A stretch of DNA of 64,000 bases from Nocardioides zeae (lineage in GTDB: Bacteria; Actinomycetota; Actinomycetes; Propionibacteriales; Nocardioidaceae), in contig NZ_JAUTAN010000001.1 in assembly GCF_030818655.1 (NCBI RefSeq), positions 186,001 through 250,000 on the forward strand. Direction: 5' to 3'. The position numbers and the translations under genes were made by a program. A model generated the notes under the pieces. It searched no databases. It was not told the DNA's origin and saw nothing but the letters and a program-made list of their open reading frames with translations. Within the stretch, counting starts at the first letter, position 1; every line of letters starts with the position of its first letter. Below, piece after piece: positions 18,383 to 27,444 of this stretch.

Positions 18383-19791
18383 GGGTGGCTCCTCACGGGG
18401 TGGCTCCTCACGGGCGGCTCAGCCGGCAGGCCGAGGTTCTCGCGGAGCGTGCGACCCGTGTACGACGCGGGCACCGACCCCCGCTCCTGCAGCAGGGGCA
18501 CGACCCGTTCGGCGAGCTCGTCGAGCCCGCCGGGACTGAGGTGGGGGACGAGGATGAACCCGTCCGCCGCACCGGTCTGCACCCGGTGGTCGATCTGCTC
18601 CGCGATCTCGGCGGCCGTGCCGACGAAGGTCTGGCGGGCGCTGACCTCGACCACGAGGTCACGGAGCGAGAGCCCCTTCGCCGCGGCGAGCTCCCGCCAC
18701 TCCCGCACCTGCGCGACGACATCGACCGTGGGGACGACCTGGCCCTGCACCAGCAGCGGGTCCTCCGGCTCCGGGAGCGGCTCGACGTCGGGCAGCGGGC
18801 CGTCGGGGTCGTAGCCCGAGAGGTCGCGGTTGTAGAAGCGCTCGAGGAACTGCAGGGCCGTCGCACCGCTGACCTGCGCGCGTCGCACCTCGGCGGCGTG
18901 CCGCTCGGCCTCCTCCGTGGTGTCGCCGAGCGCGAAGGTCGCGGCGGGCAGGATCAGCAGGTGGTCGGGGTCGCGGCCGGCGGCCGCCGCCCGCCCCTTG
19001 AGGTCGGCGGAGAACGCCCTCGCCTCGTCGAGCCCCCGCGCGAGCGTGAAGATCCCGTCGGCGTGCGTCGCCCCGAAGGCGCGGCCCGCGTCGGAGTCAC
19101 CGGCCTGCAGCACCACGGGCTCGACCTGGGGACTGCGGGGCAGGGGGAAGTGGCCCTCCACGTCGAAGTGCCGGCCCCGGTGGGAGAACGCCCCGACCTC
19201 CACGTCCCGCACGAACCGGGCCCCGTCGGTGTCCGCGACCAGGTCGTCGACGCCCCACGAGCGCCACAGCGACCGCACGACCGTGACGAACTCGGCGGCG
19301 CGGTCGTAGCGGTCGGCGCGGTCGAGGAACCCGCCGCGGCGGAAGTTCGCCCCGGTGAACGCGTCGGGCGAGGTCACCGCGTTCCAGCCCGCGCGGCCCC
19401 CGGACAGGTGGTCGAGCGTGGCGAGCTGCCGGGCCACCTCGTAGGGCTCGTTGTAGGTCGTCGTCAGCGTCCCGACGAGCCCGAGGTGCTCCGTCACCGC
19501 CGACAGCGCTGCGAGGACGGCGAGCGTGTCGGGCCGACCGACGACGTCGAGGTCGTGGATGCGGCCCTTCTTCTCCCGCAGGCGCAGGCCCTCGGCGAGG
19601 AAGAAGAAGTCGAAGCGGCTCCGCTCGGCCGTGCGGGCCATGTGCACGAAGCTGGAGAAGTCGATGTGGCTGCCCGAGGCGGGGTCGCTCCACACGCTCG
19701 TGGCGTTCACGCCGGGGAAGTGGGCACCGAGGCGCACCTGGCGGCGCCCCGGCGGCCGACGCTCGGCCGGGCGCTCCGCACCGGCGCTCAC
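18379..19791 (-). CDS. NtaA/SnaA/DmoA-family FMN-dependent monooxygenase
   Basis: A 470-aa enzyme of the NtaA/SnaA/SoxA(DszA) group: ATSVWSDPASGSHIDFSSFV near the N-terminus, SRFDFFFLAEGL, and GWNAVTSPDAFTGANF in the middle. The family oxidises nitrilotriacetate, dibenzothiophene sulfone, dimethyl sulfide and similar compounds with FMNH2 supplied by a separate reductase, which is not visible nearby. The GTG at 19791 overlaps the previous stop (GTGA). The C-terminus ends in a duplicated VRSHP caused by a tandem repeat at DNA level. Confidence 0.88.
   Translation of the reverse strand: MSAGAERPAERRPPGRRQVRLGAHFPGVNATSVWSDPASGSHIDFSSFVHMARTAERSRFDFFFLAEGLRLREKKGRIHDLDVVGRPDTLAVLAALSAVTEHLGLVGTLTTTYNEPYEVARQLATLDHLSGGRAGWNAVTSPDAFTGANFRRGGFLDRADRYDRAAEFVTVVRSLWRSWGVDDLVADTDGARFVRDVEVGAFSHRGRHFDVEGHFPLPRSPQVEPVVLQAGDSDAGRAFGATHADGIFTLARGLDEARAFSADLKGRAAAAGRDPDHLLILPAATFALGDTTEEAERHAAEVRRAQVSGATALQFLERFYNRDLSGYDPDGPLPDVEPLPEPEDPLLVQGQVVPTVDVVAQVREWRELAAAKGLSLRDLVVEVSARQTFVGTAAEIAEQIDHRVQTGAADGFILVPHLSPGGLDELAERVVPLLQERGSVPASYTGRTLRENLGLPAEPPVRSHPVRSHP
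18385..18414. repeat. 15-bp tandem duplication at a gene junction
   Basis: Two adjacent copies of GTGGCTCCTCACGGG (18385-18399 and 18400-18414). On the coding strand each copy contains GAGGAG, so the duplication doubles the Shine-Dalgarno region of the downstream LLM gene and adds an in-frame VRSHP to the upstream protein. Confidence 0.85.
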
Positions 19792-21014
19792 GAGGCGTCC
19801 TCCCGCGTCGGGGCGGCGTAGCGCGACCGCGGGCGCTCCAGACCGAGCCGCTCGCGCAGGGTGAGGACGGGCCGCCCGGCGTCGACGAGGTGCGGCAGCA
19901 CGTGCTCGAGGAGCAGCGGGAGGTCGACCGCGTGCTCCGCCGGCCGCAGCCGCAGCCCGTCGAGACCGGCCGCGCGCCAGGTGTCCGCCCGAGCCAGCAG
20001 GTCGACGGGGGTGCCCACGACGACAACGGCGTCCGAGCGCCACGCGCCGCCGCCCGGGTGGGCGAGCGCGTCGAGCTCCGCGAGGCGTCGGGTCGCCTCC
20101 TCGCGGGTCGCGCCGAGCACGACGTCGACCTCGCCCAGCACGCGCAGCGGTGGCTCCGCGCGCCCGGCCGCGGCCTCCGCCGCGCGCACGCGGGCGACGG
20201 AGCCGGCCGCGTCGTCGCCCGGGTACGGCGCGTCCGGGGTCACCAGCACCACGTCCGCCGCCGCCGCGGCGAGCGCGAACGCGCGCGGGTCGTGAGCGAG
20301 CACCAGCACCGGGGGACGGCCCTGGGGTGAGCGCGGCACGATCGAGGGACCCTTCACCGCGAGGTGGTCCCCCACGAAGTCGATGTGGTGCAGCCGGTCC
20401 CGGTCGACGAAGCGTCCCGTCGTCGCGTCACGGATCTCGGCGTCGTCCTCCCAGCTGTCCCACAGGCGACCGAGCACCTCGGCGACCTCGCCCGCGTCGG
20501 CGAACACCTCGTCCCGCGCGGCGAGCGAGAGGGGGGCGTCGCGGGTCGCGGTCTCGAGCGGCGGGAGGTCCCGCCGACCCAGCAGGCGCGCCCGGGTGCG
20601 CGTGGCGTCCGCCCGGAGCCGCACCCCGGCGCGACCGAGCGAGGCGTGGTCGAGGGTGGCCACGGCGGTGGCGACGTGGAACGGCTCGGTGTGCGTGGTG
20701 ACGACGCTCGGGACGAGCGCCACCCGACGGGTCGACGGGGCGAGCGCGCTCGCGAGGAGCACCGGCTCCGGCGCCACGCGCAGTCGGTCCGCGCGCGCCG
20801 CGGGCTCGCCGTACCCGTCGCCGGGGATCCCGAACGGGTCCTCCCAGGTGACGACGTCGACGCCGGCGTCGTCGAGCGGCAGCACGAGGTCGCGCCAGTA
20901 CGCCGCGGTCGCCGACCGCCGCGCCTCCTCGGGGCTCCGTCGCCAGGCGCCGGGGTGCCACCCGACGCCGTCCAGCGCCACGGCGACCACGGGAGTGCCC
21001 ACCGGGTCGCTCAC
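19788..21014 (-). CDS. LLM-class flavin-dependent oxidoreductase
   Basis: A 408-aa luciferase-fold protein, related to but diverged from the NtaA-type enzyme that follows. Recognisable elements are DLVLPLDDAGVDVVTWEDPF, the conserved THTEPFHVATAVATLDHAS and the C-terminal LTLRERLGL tail. It starts at GTG 21014 overlapping the GNAT stop and ends overlapping the next start. Pairs of divergent LLM paralogues in one operon often act in one catabolic route for sulfur or nitrogen compounds; the substrate is not evident here. Confidence 0.85.
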   Translation of the reverse strand: MSDPVGTPVVAVALDGVGWHPGAWRRSPEEARRSATAAYWRDLVLPLDDAGVDVVTWEDPFGIPGDGYGEPAARADRLRVAPEPVLLASALAPSTRRVALVPSVVTTHTEPFHVATAVATLDHASLGRAGVRLRADATRTRARLLGRRDLPPLETATRDAPLSLAARDEVFADAGEVAEVLGRLWDSWEDDAEIRDATTGRFVDRDRLHHIDFVGDHLAVKGPSIVPRSPQGRPPVLVLAHDPRAFALAAAAADVVLVTPDAPYPGDDAAGSVARVRAAEAAAGRAEPPLRVLGEVDVVLGATREEATRRLAELDALAHPGGGAWRSDAVVVVGTPVDLLARADTWRAAGLDGLRLRPAEHAVDLPLLLEHVLPHLVDAGRPVLTLRERLGLERPRSRYAAPTREDAS

Positions 21015-21739
21015 CGGTGCTCCTGCGGTGTCACCAGCACGAGGCTCGTCGTCGTGCGGAGCGCGAACCCGAGGTGCTCGTACAGCCGGATCGCCCGCCT
21101 GTTGTCGGCGCCGGTGTGCAGCAGCACCCGCTCTCCGCGCGCGACCACCCCCGCGGCGACCGCGGCCACGAGGCGCGCGGCGTACCCCCGGCCCTGCCAG
21201 GCCGGGTCGGTGCAGACCGCGCTGATCTCGGTCCATCCCGCGGGGTGCAGGCGCTCGCCCGCCATGGCGACCAGGGTGCCGTCGGGGGCGTGCAGCCCGA
21301 GGTAGGTGCCGAGCGTGGCGGTGCGCGGCAGGAACGGGCCGGGACGGGTGCGGGAGGTCAGGTCGAGCATGGCGGCCACGTCCGCGGGGTCGTCGGCGTC
21401 GAGGCGCCGCAGGTCCCCGGTCGTGCCCGGGTCGAGGGGACGGGTCGCGACGAGCTGGACCCCTGGGACGTGCTCGACGAGCTGCCAGCCCGGCGCGGCG
21501 ACGACCCCCGGTCCCGTCACCACCACCGCGTCGCCCTCCGGGACGAGGCCCGCGAGCGCGTCCCAGCAGCGGGCGTCCAGCGGGTCCTCGAGGCCGGCGA
21601 ACGGCGAGACGTCGGGCGCGTAGCGGCGCGCCGGGCCGTCGCCGACGGCCAGCGCGGCATGGGGGCCGGTGAGCGATGCCCAGGCCGGGTTGTCGAGCAA
21701 CGCCAGCCCCGGCGCGGGCGCGGCGGTGGGGGAGGACAC
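21011..21739 (-). CDS. GNAT-family N-acetyltransferase
   Basis: A 242-aa protein; the C-terminal half is a GNAT domain with the acetyl-CoA-binding motif A in WQGRGYAARLVAAV and motif B region NRRAIRLYEHLGF. The N-terminal half matches the family of FR47-like acetyltransferases. First gene of the LLM operon, so it may acetylate a pathway intermediate or serve as resistance to it; this is inference from position. Starts at GTG 21739. Confidence 0.88.
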   Translation of the reverse strand: MSSPTAAPAPGLALLDNPAWASLTGPHAALAVGDGPARRYAPDVSPFAGLEDPLDARCWDALAGLVPEGDAVVVTGPGVVAAPGWQLVEHVPGVQLVATRPLDPGTTGDLRRLDADDPADVAAMLDLTSRTRPGPFLPRTATLGTYLGLHAPDGTLVAMAGERLHPAGWTEISAVCTDPAWQGRGYAARLVAAVAAGVVARGERVLLHTGADNRRAIRLYEHLGFALRTTTSLVLVTPQEHR

Positions 21740-21900
21740 GACTGCCAGCCTAGGTCGATCCGGAAACTACGCATTGGGCGTCCCGAGTCGTGGTGCGCCG
21801 ACGGCGGCGGTCCGACGGTGCCGGGCCTCGGCGTCATCCGAACAGGCGACGCACCCGCGAGTCCGTTGTCGCCGACCCGCCCGGTCCCTAGGGTGCTGCA

Positions 21901-23559
21901 ATGAGGATCTCGGGCGTCCGGTTCGGTAGTCGTCGCATCGTCCCAACCGTCGCGCGCGGCGCCACCGGGGCGGTGGTGGGCGTCTCCCTCGCCGCCTTCG
22001 TGCTCGGCTCCGCGCCGACGTACGCCGCCCCGCCCGTCGCCGTGGCCACCGCGGCTCCCGCCGCCCCGGCCGCGGAACCGGCCGCGGAGCCGGCCGACGA
22101 GCCGGCCGACGAGCCGTCGACGGAGCCCACCGACGAGCCGTCGACGCCGACGTCCGAGCCGACCGGGGAGCCGTCGGCGCCCACGAGCCCGAGCCCCAGC
22201 AGCCCGACGACCCCGCCCCCGAGCCCGAGCACCCCGCCGAGCACCCCGCCGAGCACCCCGCCGACGACGCCCGACGCCGACCCGGAGGCCGAGCCGACCG
22301 CGGACACGATCGCCACCTCGATCGCGGTGGCCGGACCCGCGTCGTACCGGGGGGAGTTCGTCGACGTCCGGATCGCGGTGACCGACGCGAACGGCCAGCC
22401 GGTCGCGGGCGTTCCGCTCACGGCGCAGCGCTACGGCTACAGGACCTGGATGCCCCTGCCCGACCTCGTCACCGGCAGCGACGGCACCGCCTACGCCACG
22501 ATCCAGATGTCGAAGTGGCGCATCGACAACCGGGTGCGCGTCCAGTTCGCCGGCAACGCCACCTACGGCGCGTCGACCGGTGAGGGTGCCGTGACGATGA
22601 AGATGCGGGAGGCGGTCGTCCACCTCGAGGTGAAGGGCAGCTCGGTCCGTGACGAGCACCCCTACCGCCTGTGGATGGCCGTCACCGACGAGGTGGGCAA
22701 CGTCGTGACCGGCAAGCTCGAGGTGCAGGTCGACGACGGCTCCGGCACGAAGATCCTCACCCGGGTCTCCCTCGACGCGCAGGGCAAGGCGCGGCTCGAC
22801 GTCTACCCGCGCAAGGGCTCGAAGTACCGCGCGATCTTCCGCACCGAGGAGTGGATCTACCAGGGCACCAGCCCGAGCCGCTACGTGAGCGTGCTGCCCT
22901 ACACGAACCCGGTCGCGCTGCCCGCGGGCGCGCCGAAGCCGTCGGTCGACACCCGCGCGCTCACGCCCGCGCGGGCGACCGTGGCGGGCGCGTTCCCGCA
23001 GGTGCTGACCATCCCGAACAACATCTGGAACCACATGGTGGGGCGCAGCTGGCGCAGCGGCTGCCCGGTCGGTCGCGCCGACCTCCGCCTGGTGCGGGTC
23101 AACTACATCGGCTTCGACGGCTTCCGCTACCGCGGCGAGATGGTCGTCCACAAGTCGGTCGCGACCCGCACTGCGAACGCGTTCGCCGCGATGCACAACT
23201 CCGGGATCCCGATCCGCCTGATGATCCGCGTCGACTGGTTCGGCTACAGCTCGACGGTCCGCGGCGCCGACGACTACCGGTCGATGGCCGCCGACAACAC
23301 CTCGGCGTTCAACTGCCGCGACGTGGTCGGCAAGCCGGGCAGGCGCTCCCCGCACTCCTACGGCCGCTCGATCGACATCAACCCGTGGGAGAACCCCTAC
23401 CACTCGGCCCGCGGCGTCGTGCCCAACACGTGGTGGGTCAGCCGGTCGCACCCGCAGGTCGCGTGGCGCAGCTCCGGCCACACGGTGGTGAAGCTGCTGG
23501 CGCGCTACGGCATCCGCTGGACCTACGGGCTCAGCGACAAGCACCACTTCGACGCGTGA
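21901..23559 (+). CDS. Secreted M15-family (VanY-like) peptidase with Pro/Thr/Glu-rich linker
   Basis: A 552-aa exported protein. A signal peptide (residues 1-43) is followed by a low-complexity linker of about 95 residues built from DEPSTEP, SPSP and STPP units, then one or two Ig-like beta domains (about 140-350), and a C-terminal peptidase domain. The domain carries the zinc-ligand pattern of M15 D-Ala-D-Ala carboxypeptidases: SPHSYGRSIDINPWENP and the terminal DKHHFD. It probably trims peptidoglycan stem peptides outside the cell. Its stop overlaps the GTG of the HIT gene. Confidence 0.9.
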   Translation: MRISGVRFGSRRIVPTVARGATGAVVGVSLAAFVLGSAPTYAAPPVAVATAAPAAPAAEPAAEPADEPADEPSTEPTDEPSTPTSEPTGEPSAPTSPSPSSPTTPPPSPSTPPSTPPSTPPTTPDADPEAEPTADTIATSIAVAGPASYRGEFVDVRIAVTDANGQPVAGVPLTAQRYGYRTWMPLPDLVTGSDGTAYATIQMSKWRIDNRVRVQFAGNATYGASTGEGAVTMKMREAVVHLEVKGSSVRDEHPYRLWMAVTDEVGNVVTGKLEVQVDDGSGTKILTRVSLDAQGKARLDVYPRKGSKYRAIFRTEEWIYQGTSPSRYVSVLPYTNPVALPAGAPKPSVDTRALTPARATVAGAFPQVLTIPNNIWNHMVGRSWRSGCPVGRADLRLVRVNYIGFDGFRYRGEMVVHKSVATRTANAFAAMHNSGIPIRLMIRVDWFGYSSTVRGADDYRSMAADNTSAFNCRDVVGKPGRRSPHSYGRSIDINPWENPYHSARGVVPNTWWVSRSHPQVAWRSSGHTVVKLLARYGIRWTYGLSDKHHFDA

Positions 23560-23987
23560 GCGACTGCGTCTTCTGCGGCATCGTCGCCGGCACGACCGAG
23601 GCCGACGTGGTGCACGCCGACGACGCGCTCGTCGCCTTCCTCGACCAGCGTCCGGTGTTCAAGGGCCACGTGCTGCTGGTGCCGCGCACGCACGTCGTGA
23701 CGCTCGACGAGCTGCCCGCCGGGCTGCGCGACCCGTTCCTCGCCACCGCGCAGCGCCTCTGCCGCGCGGTGGTGGAGGGACTGGGTGCGCAGGGCTCGTT
23801 CGTCGCCGTCAACAACACGGTCAGCCAGTCGGTGCCGCACCTCCACCTCCACGTGGTGCCGCGCACGAAGGGGGACGGGCTGCGGGGCTTCTTCTGGCCC
23901 CGCACGAAGTACGCCGCGGGCGAGCGCGCGGCGTACGCCGAACGGCTCCGCGTGGCCCTCGAAGACGACCGGCCGAGCGATCGGTAG
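23556..23987 (+). CDS. HIT-family nucleotide hydrolase/transferase
   Basis: A 143-aa histidine-triad protein. The N-terminal CVFCGIVAG contains the two zinc-type cysteines common in HIT proteins, and the active-site triad is HLHLHVVPR. HIT enzymes hydrolyse AMP-X phosphoramidates or dinucleoside polyphosphates in the cytosol. The GTG start at 23556 overlaps the peptidase stop, an odd pairing that reflects tight packing more than shared function. Confidence 0.93.
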   Translation: MSDCVFCGIVAGTTEADVVHADDALVAFLDQRPVFKGHVLLVPRTHVVTLDELPAGLRDPFLATAQRLCRAVVEGLGAQGSFVAVNNTVSQSVPHLHLHVVPRTKGDGLRGFFWPRTKYAAGERAAYAERLRVALEDDRPSDR

Positions 23988-23997
23988 GGTGTGCCGC

Positions 23998-24765
23998 ATG
24001 GGTCGATTCGACGGACGAGTAGCAGTCATCACGGGCGCGGCACGAGGCATCGGCTTCGGCACCGCCCAGCGGTTCGCGAGCGAGGGCGCCTCCGTGGCGA
24101 TCCTCGACCTCGACGAGGCCTCGGCGGCCGACGCCGCGGGCCGCCTCGAGCTCGCCGACGGTGCGAAGGCGATCGGCATCGGTGCCGACGTCAGCGACAA
24201 GGCATCGGTGGACGCCGCCGTCGAGCGCGTGGTCACCGAGCTGGGCGGGATCCACGTCCTCGTCAACAACGCGGGCGTCACGCGCGACAACCTGCTCCAC
24301 AAGATGACCGAGGCCGACTGGGACATCGTCATGGGCGTCCACCTCAAGGGTGCGTTCCTCATGACGCAGGCGGCGCAGCGGCACTTCACCGAGCAGAAGT
24401 ACGGCAAGGTCGTCTGCCTCTCCAGCGTCTCGGCGCTCGGCAACCGCGGCCAGGCGAACTACTCGGCGGCCAAGATGGGCGTGCAGGGCTTCGTGCGCAC
24501 GCTCGGCATCGAGCTGGGCCGCTTCGGCATCAACGTCAACGCGGTCGCCCCGGGCTTCATCGCCACCGAGATGACGGACGCGACGGCCGCCCGCGTGAAG
24601 ATGAGCGTCGAGGACTTCCGCGCCGCCGCGGCCGAGCACAACCCCGTCAAGCGGGTCGGCTTCCCCGAGGACATCGCCGCGGCGGTCGCCTTCCTCGCGA
24701 GCGACGAGGCGTCCTACATCACCGGCCAGACGCTGTACGTCGACGGCGGCTCCACGCTCGTCTGA
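23998..24765 (+). CDS. SDR oxidoreductase, FabG-like
   Basis: A 255-aa short-chain dehydrogenase/reductase with a cofactor loop TGAARGIG, NNAG, and the catalytic Ser-Tyr-Lys set (SSVSALG, YSAAK). The C-terminal GQTLYVDGG matches 3-oxoacyl-ACP reductase-like enzymes (FabG). The Asp at the end of the second strand (LDLDEA) favours NAD(H). The physiological substrate is not fixed by context; it sits 10 bp behind the HIT gene. Confidence 0.92.
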   Translation: MGRFDGRVAVITGAARGIGFGTAQRFASEGASVAILDLDEASAADAAGRLELADGAKAIGIGADVSDKASVDAAVERVVTELGGIHVLVNNAGVTRDNLLHKMTEADWDIVMGVHLKGAFLMTQAAQRHFTEQKYGKVVCLSSVSALGNRGQANYSAAKMGVQGFVRTLGIELGRFGINVNAVAPGFIATEMTDATAARVKMSVEDFRAAAAEHNPVKRVGFPEDIAAAVAFLASDEASYITGQTLYVDGGSTLV

Positions 24766-24867
24766 CCGCAGGTCCGGCCGACCGGCGCCCTCGTCCCGCG
24801 CGCCTCCACCGCCCCGCCCCCGTGCATCGGCAGACTCCGCCGGTGACCGGACGGTGAGGAGCGGCGG

Positions 24868-25884
24868 ATGCGTGGGACGAGGGCGGATCGGGTGCGGGCA
24901 GGGCTCGTGTCGACCGCGGTGACGGGGCTGCTGCTGAGCGGGTGCTCGTCGGAGTTCGACTCCGCCGCACCCGAGACGGAGGAGCCGGCGGCGAGCGCGT
25001 CGACGTCCGCCGCGCCCACGACGTGGCCCTACCTGGGCACCCCGCTGGCCGGCGGCGACGCGACGCAGCCCGTCCTGGTCGTCAAGATCGACAACACGTC
25101 CCGGGCGGCGCCCCAGGAGGGCCTCGGCCAGGCGGACCTCGTCGTCGAGGAGCTCGTCGAGGGCGGCTCGACGCGGCTCGCGGCCTTCTTCCAGTCCGCC
25201 TACCCCGACGAGGTCGGTCCCGTCCGCTCGATGCGGGCCACCGACATCGGCATCGTGCCGTCGGACGGCAGCACCACCATCGTCACGAGCGGCGCCGCCC
25301 AGCGCACGATCGCGCGCATCGACGAGGCCGGCATCCCCTTCGTCGAGGAGGGCGCGCCGGGCTTCTCGCGCGCCGCGGACCGCGCGGTGCCCTACAACCT
25401 CGTCGCCGACCTCACCGAGATCGAGCCGACGGCCGCCGGCGGCGACCGACCGGCCGACTACCTCGCCTGGGGCGAGAGCGACGCGTACGCCGCGGGCACG
25501 CCCGCCACGGAGATCGACGTGCGCTTCTCGCCCGACCACACGACGTCGTGGGAGCTCGACGGGGAGCAGTACGTCGTCGACGACGCGTTCAGCGCGGACG
25601 GCGACGGGTTCAGCGCGGACACGGTGCTGGCGCTCGAGGTCGACGTCGTCGACGCGGGCTACCTCGACCCGGCCGGCAACCCGGTGCCCGAGTCGGTGCT
25701 CGAGGGCAGCGGCACCGCGACGGTCGTCCACGGTGGCCGGGCGGTCGCCGCCACCTGGACCAAGGCGTCCCCGTCCGCCTCGCTGGCGCTGACGACGAGC
25801 GACGGTGCCGTGCTCACCGTGCCGCCGGGCCGCACCTGGATCGAGCTGGTGCCGAGCGGCACCGGGAGCGTCGACGTCGGCTGA
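24868..25884 (+). CDS. DUF3048 (YerB-like) lipoprotein
   Basis: A 338-aa protein with lipobox LLLSGCSS, so anchored on the outer face of the membrane. It has the DUF3048 signature VVKIDNTSRAAPQEGLGQAD and VGPVRSMRATDI. The family includes Bacillus YerB; function unknown. A GAGGAG lies just upstream of ATG 24868. Likely monocistronic. Confidence 0.92.
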   Translation: MRGTRADRVRAGLVSTAVTGLLLSGCSSEFDSAAPETEEPAASASTSAAPTTWPYLGTPLAGGDATQPVLVVKIDNTSRAAPQEGLGQADLVVEELVEGGSTRLAAFFQSAYPDEVGPVRSMRATDIGIVPSDGSTTIVTSGAAQRTIARIDEAGIPFVEEGAPGFSRAADRAVPYNLVADLTEIEPTAAGGDRPADYLAWGESDAYAAGTPATEIDVRFSPDHTTSWELDGEQYVVDDAFSADGDGFSADTVLALEVDVVDAGYLDPAGNPVPESVLEGSGTATVVHGGRAVAATWTKASPSASLALTTSDGAVLTVPPGRTWIELVPSGTGSVDVG

Positions 25885-25924
25885 GGGTCGATCGAGGGCC
25901 GACCGAGGGCCGGCGCGTCCGGCG

Positions 25925-26683
25925 TCAGTCCTGCGGTTCGTCCGCGGACGCCGGGATGGGGGACGGGGCCGCGGGGTCGGCGAGCTCGTCCGCCGTCGGC
26001 AGGCCGACGCCTGCCTCGCGCAGCAGCTGCATGCCGCTGATGAGGTAGCCGAAGGCGATCTCCACCCGGCGGCTGGCGTCGGTGGGCTCGTCGCTCTCCG
26101 CGACGACCTCGCCGGCGGCCGCGAGGGCGCCGAAGAGGATGCGGCTGAAGGTGGACACGAGGCCCGCGTCGACGGGCCGGTCGCGGTCGACGAGGAGCTG
26201 GTCCACGAGGTCGTGGACGACCGCGAGGCTCGACCGCTCGCCCTGCTCGCGCACGCCCTCGTGGCCGAGCACCGTGGGCGCCTCCTGCACGACGACGCGC
26301 CGGTAGCCGGGCTGCTGCACGACGTCGACGAAGGCGCGCAGGCCGGCGACGGCCTTGTCCCAGGGATCGCGGTGCGCCTTCATCGCCGCCTGGATCACGC
26401 GCACGGCCTCGCCCTCGACCCGCTCGAAGACCGCCTCGAACAGGGCGCGCTTGCCGTTGAAGTGGTGGTAGAGCGCACCCTTGGTGACCTCGGCGCCGGC
26501 CACGATCGCGTCCAGCGAGGTGCCCGTGTAGCCGTCCTCGGTGAAGAGGCGCTCCGCGACGTCCACCAGCGCGCGCTTGGTCGCGGCCGAGAACTGGGCG
26601 CGCCGACCCGCTCCGGGCACGGAGGGCAGTCCGCCCCGCAGGAGCTTGGAGGCGGCGGACGCTTTCGAGGACGGCTTCGACAT
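25925..26683 (-). CDS. TetR-family transcriptional regulator
   Basis: A 252-aa regulator. The N-terminal HTH includes LDAIVAGAEVTKGALYHHFN (about residues 52-71), the TetR recognition helix; the rest is a ligand domain of unknown specificity. The ATG at 26683 is preceded by 174 bp shared with the divergent gene at 26858. That region carries tandem GTACGTACC-rich repeats likely to be its operator, so autoregulation and control of the divergent gene are probable. Confidence 0.92.
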   Translation of the reverse strand: MSKPSSKASAASKLLRGGLPSVPGAGRRAQFSAATKRALVDVAERLFTEDGYTGTSLDAIVAGAEVTKGALYHHFNGKRALFEAVFERVEGEAVRVIQAAMKAHRDPWDKAVAGLRAFVDVVQQPGYRRVVVQEAPTVLGHEGVREQGERSSLAVVHDLVDQLLVDRDRPVDAGLVSTFSRILFGALAAAGEVVAESDEPTDASRRVEIAFGYLISGMQLLREAGVGLPTADELADPAAPSPIPASADEPQD

Positions 26684-26785
26684 CGCGGCCCAGCATAGGG
26701 AGGTGGCGCGATCAGGTGGTGCGCGCCACGTGGGCGAGGTCACGGGTGTAGTGGCTTCGGTGCAGGCAACCGGTTCCGCATACTC

Positions 26786-26818
26786 GGAGTACGTACCGGG
26801 AGTACGTACCGCGGGTAC
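26786..26818. promoter_or_regulatory. Tandem 13-bp repeats, probable TetR operator
   Basis: GGAGTACGTACCG occurs twice head to tail (26786-26798, 26799-26811), followed by a partial third unit (CGGGTACG). Each contains the palindrome GTACGTAC. It lies between the TetR gene and the divergent gene at 26858. Confidence 0.65.
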
Positions 26819-26857
26819 GCACCACGGACGAGTTCGACCCACCGAAGGAGACCACCC

Positions 26858-27403
26858 ATGACCTGGACGACGTACCACCGTCGCGGCGAGGTTCTGAGCA
26901 ACGTGATCGCGGCCGCGAACATGCGCGGGGACGGGCTGCTCCCGACCGACGTCGAGGGCGTCCGTGCGGTCTTCCGCGACGAGCTCGACCTGCTCGGCGC
27001 CCTCCAGCTGCGCTGGCACACCCGCCTGTCCGGGCGCATCGACGGCGTGCTGGGCCGGCAGCCGCTGGACCTGGAGGCCGCCGTGGTCGACGCCTGGGTG
27101 GCGACGGCCGCCCAGATGCCCGGCGTCCGGGCCGTCCTCGACCACGCGCTCGCCGAGGGCGTGGACCCGGAGGCCGACCGTCTGCTCGGCAACGCGGTCG
27201 CCAAGGAGCGCATGATGCTGGCCGCGATGGCCGGCCGCTCCAGCTACGACGACGAGGCCGCCGTGGCGGTCGGTGCGAGCATCGAGGACCGTGCGCGCGC
27301 GGCCTGGGCGGTCGCGGGCTCGACGGTCGACGGCGGCCGCGCGACCGGTCACTGGCGCGCCACCACCCTGATCGACCGCCTGCGTTCGGCGCTCGCCTCC
27401 TGA
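26858..27403 (+). CDS. Conserved alpha-helical protein, unknown function
   Basis: A 181-aa soluble, mostly helical protein starting MTWTTYHRRGEVLSNVI with a strong GAAGGAG upstream. Short motifs LQLRWHTRLSGRID and AKERMMLAAMAG stand out. I do not recognise a domain. Because it diverges from a TetR gene with an operator-like repeat between them, it is probably under that regulator. Confidence 0.7.
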   Translation: MTWTTYHRRGEVLSNVIAAANMRGDGLLPTDVEGVRAVFRDELDLLGALQLRWHTRLSGRIDGVLGRQPLDLEAAVVDAWVATAAQMPGVRAVLDHALAEGVDPEADRLLGNAVAKERMMLAAMAGRSSYDDEAAVAVGASIEDRARAAWAVAGSTVDGGRATGHWRATTLIDRLRSALAS

Positions 27404-27444
27404 GCGGGTCGAGCCCGCGCCGGGGCGCGGGGCATCATGGACCC

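Noticed and set aside
21740..21900. Possible tRNA or small RNA between the GNAT and peptidase genes
   Set aside because: No acceptor stem, T-loop motif or CCA pattern was found; it is an ordinary divergent promoter region.
22050..22310. Pro/Thr/Glu repeats as a possible tandem-repeat array
   Set aside because: They are in frame, degenerate and form the wall-spanning linker of the secreted peptidase.
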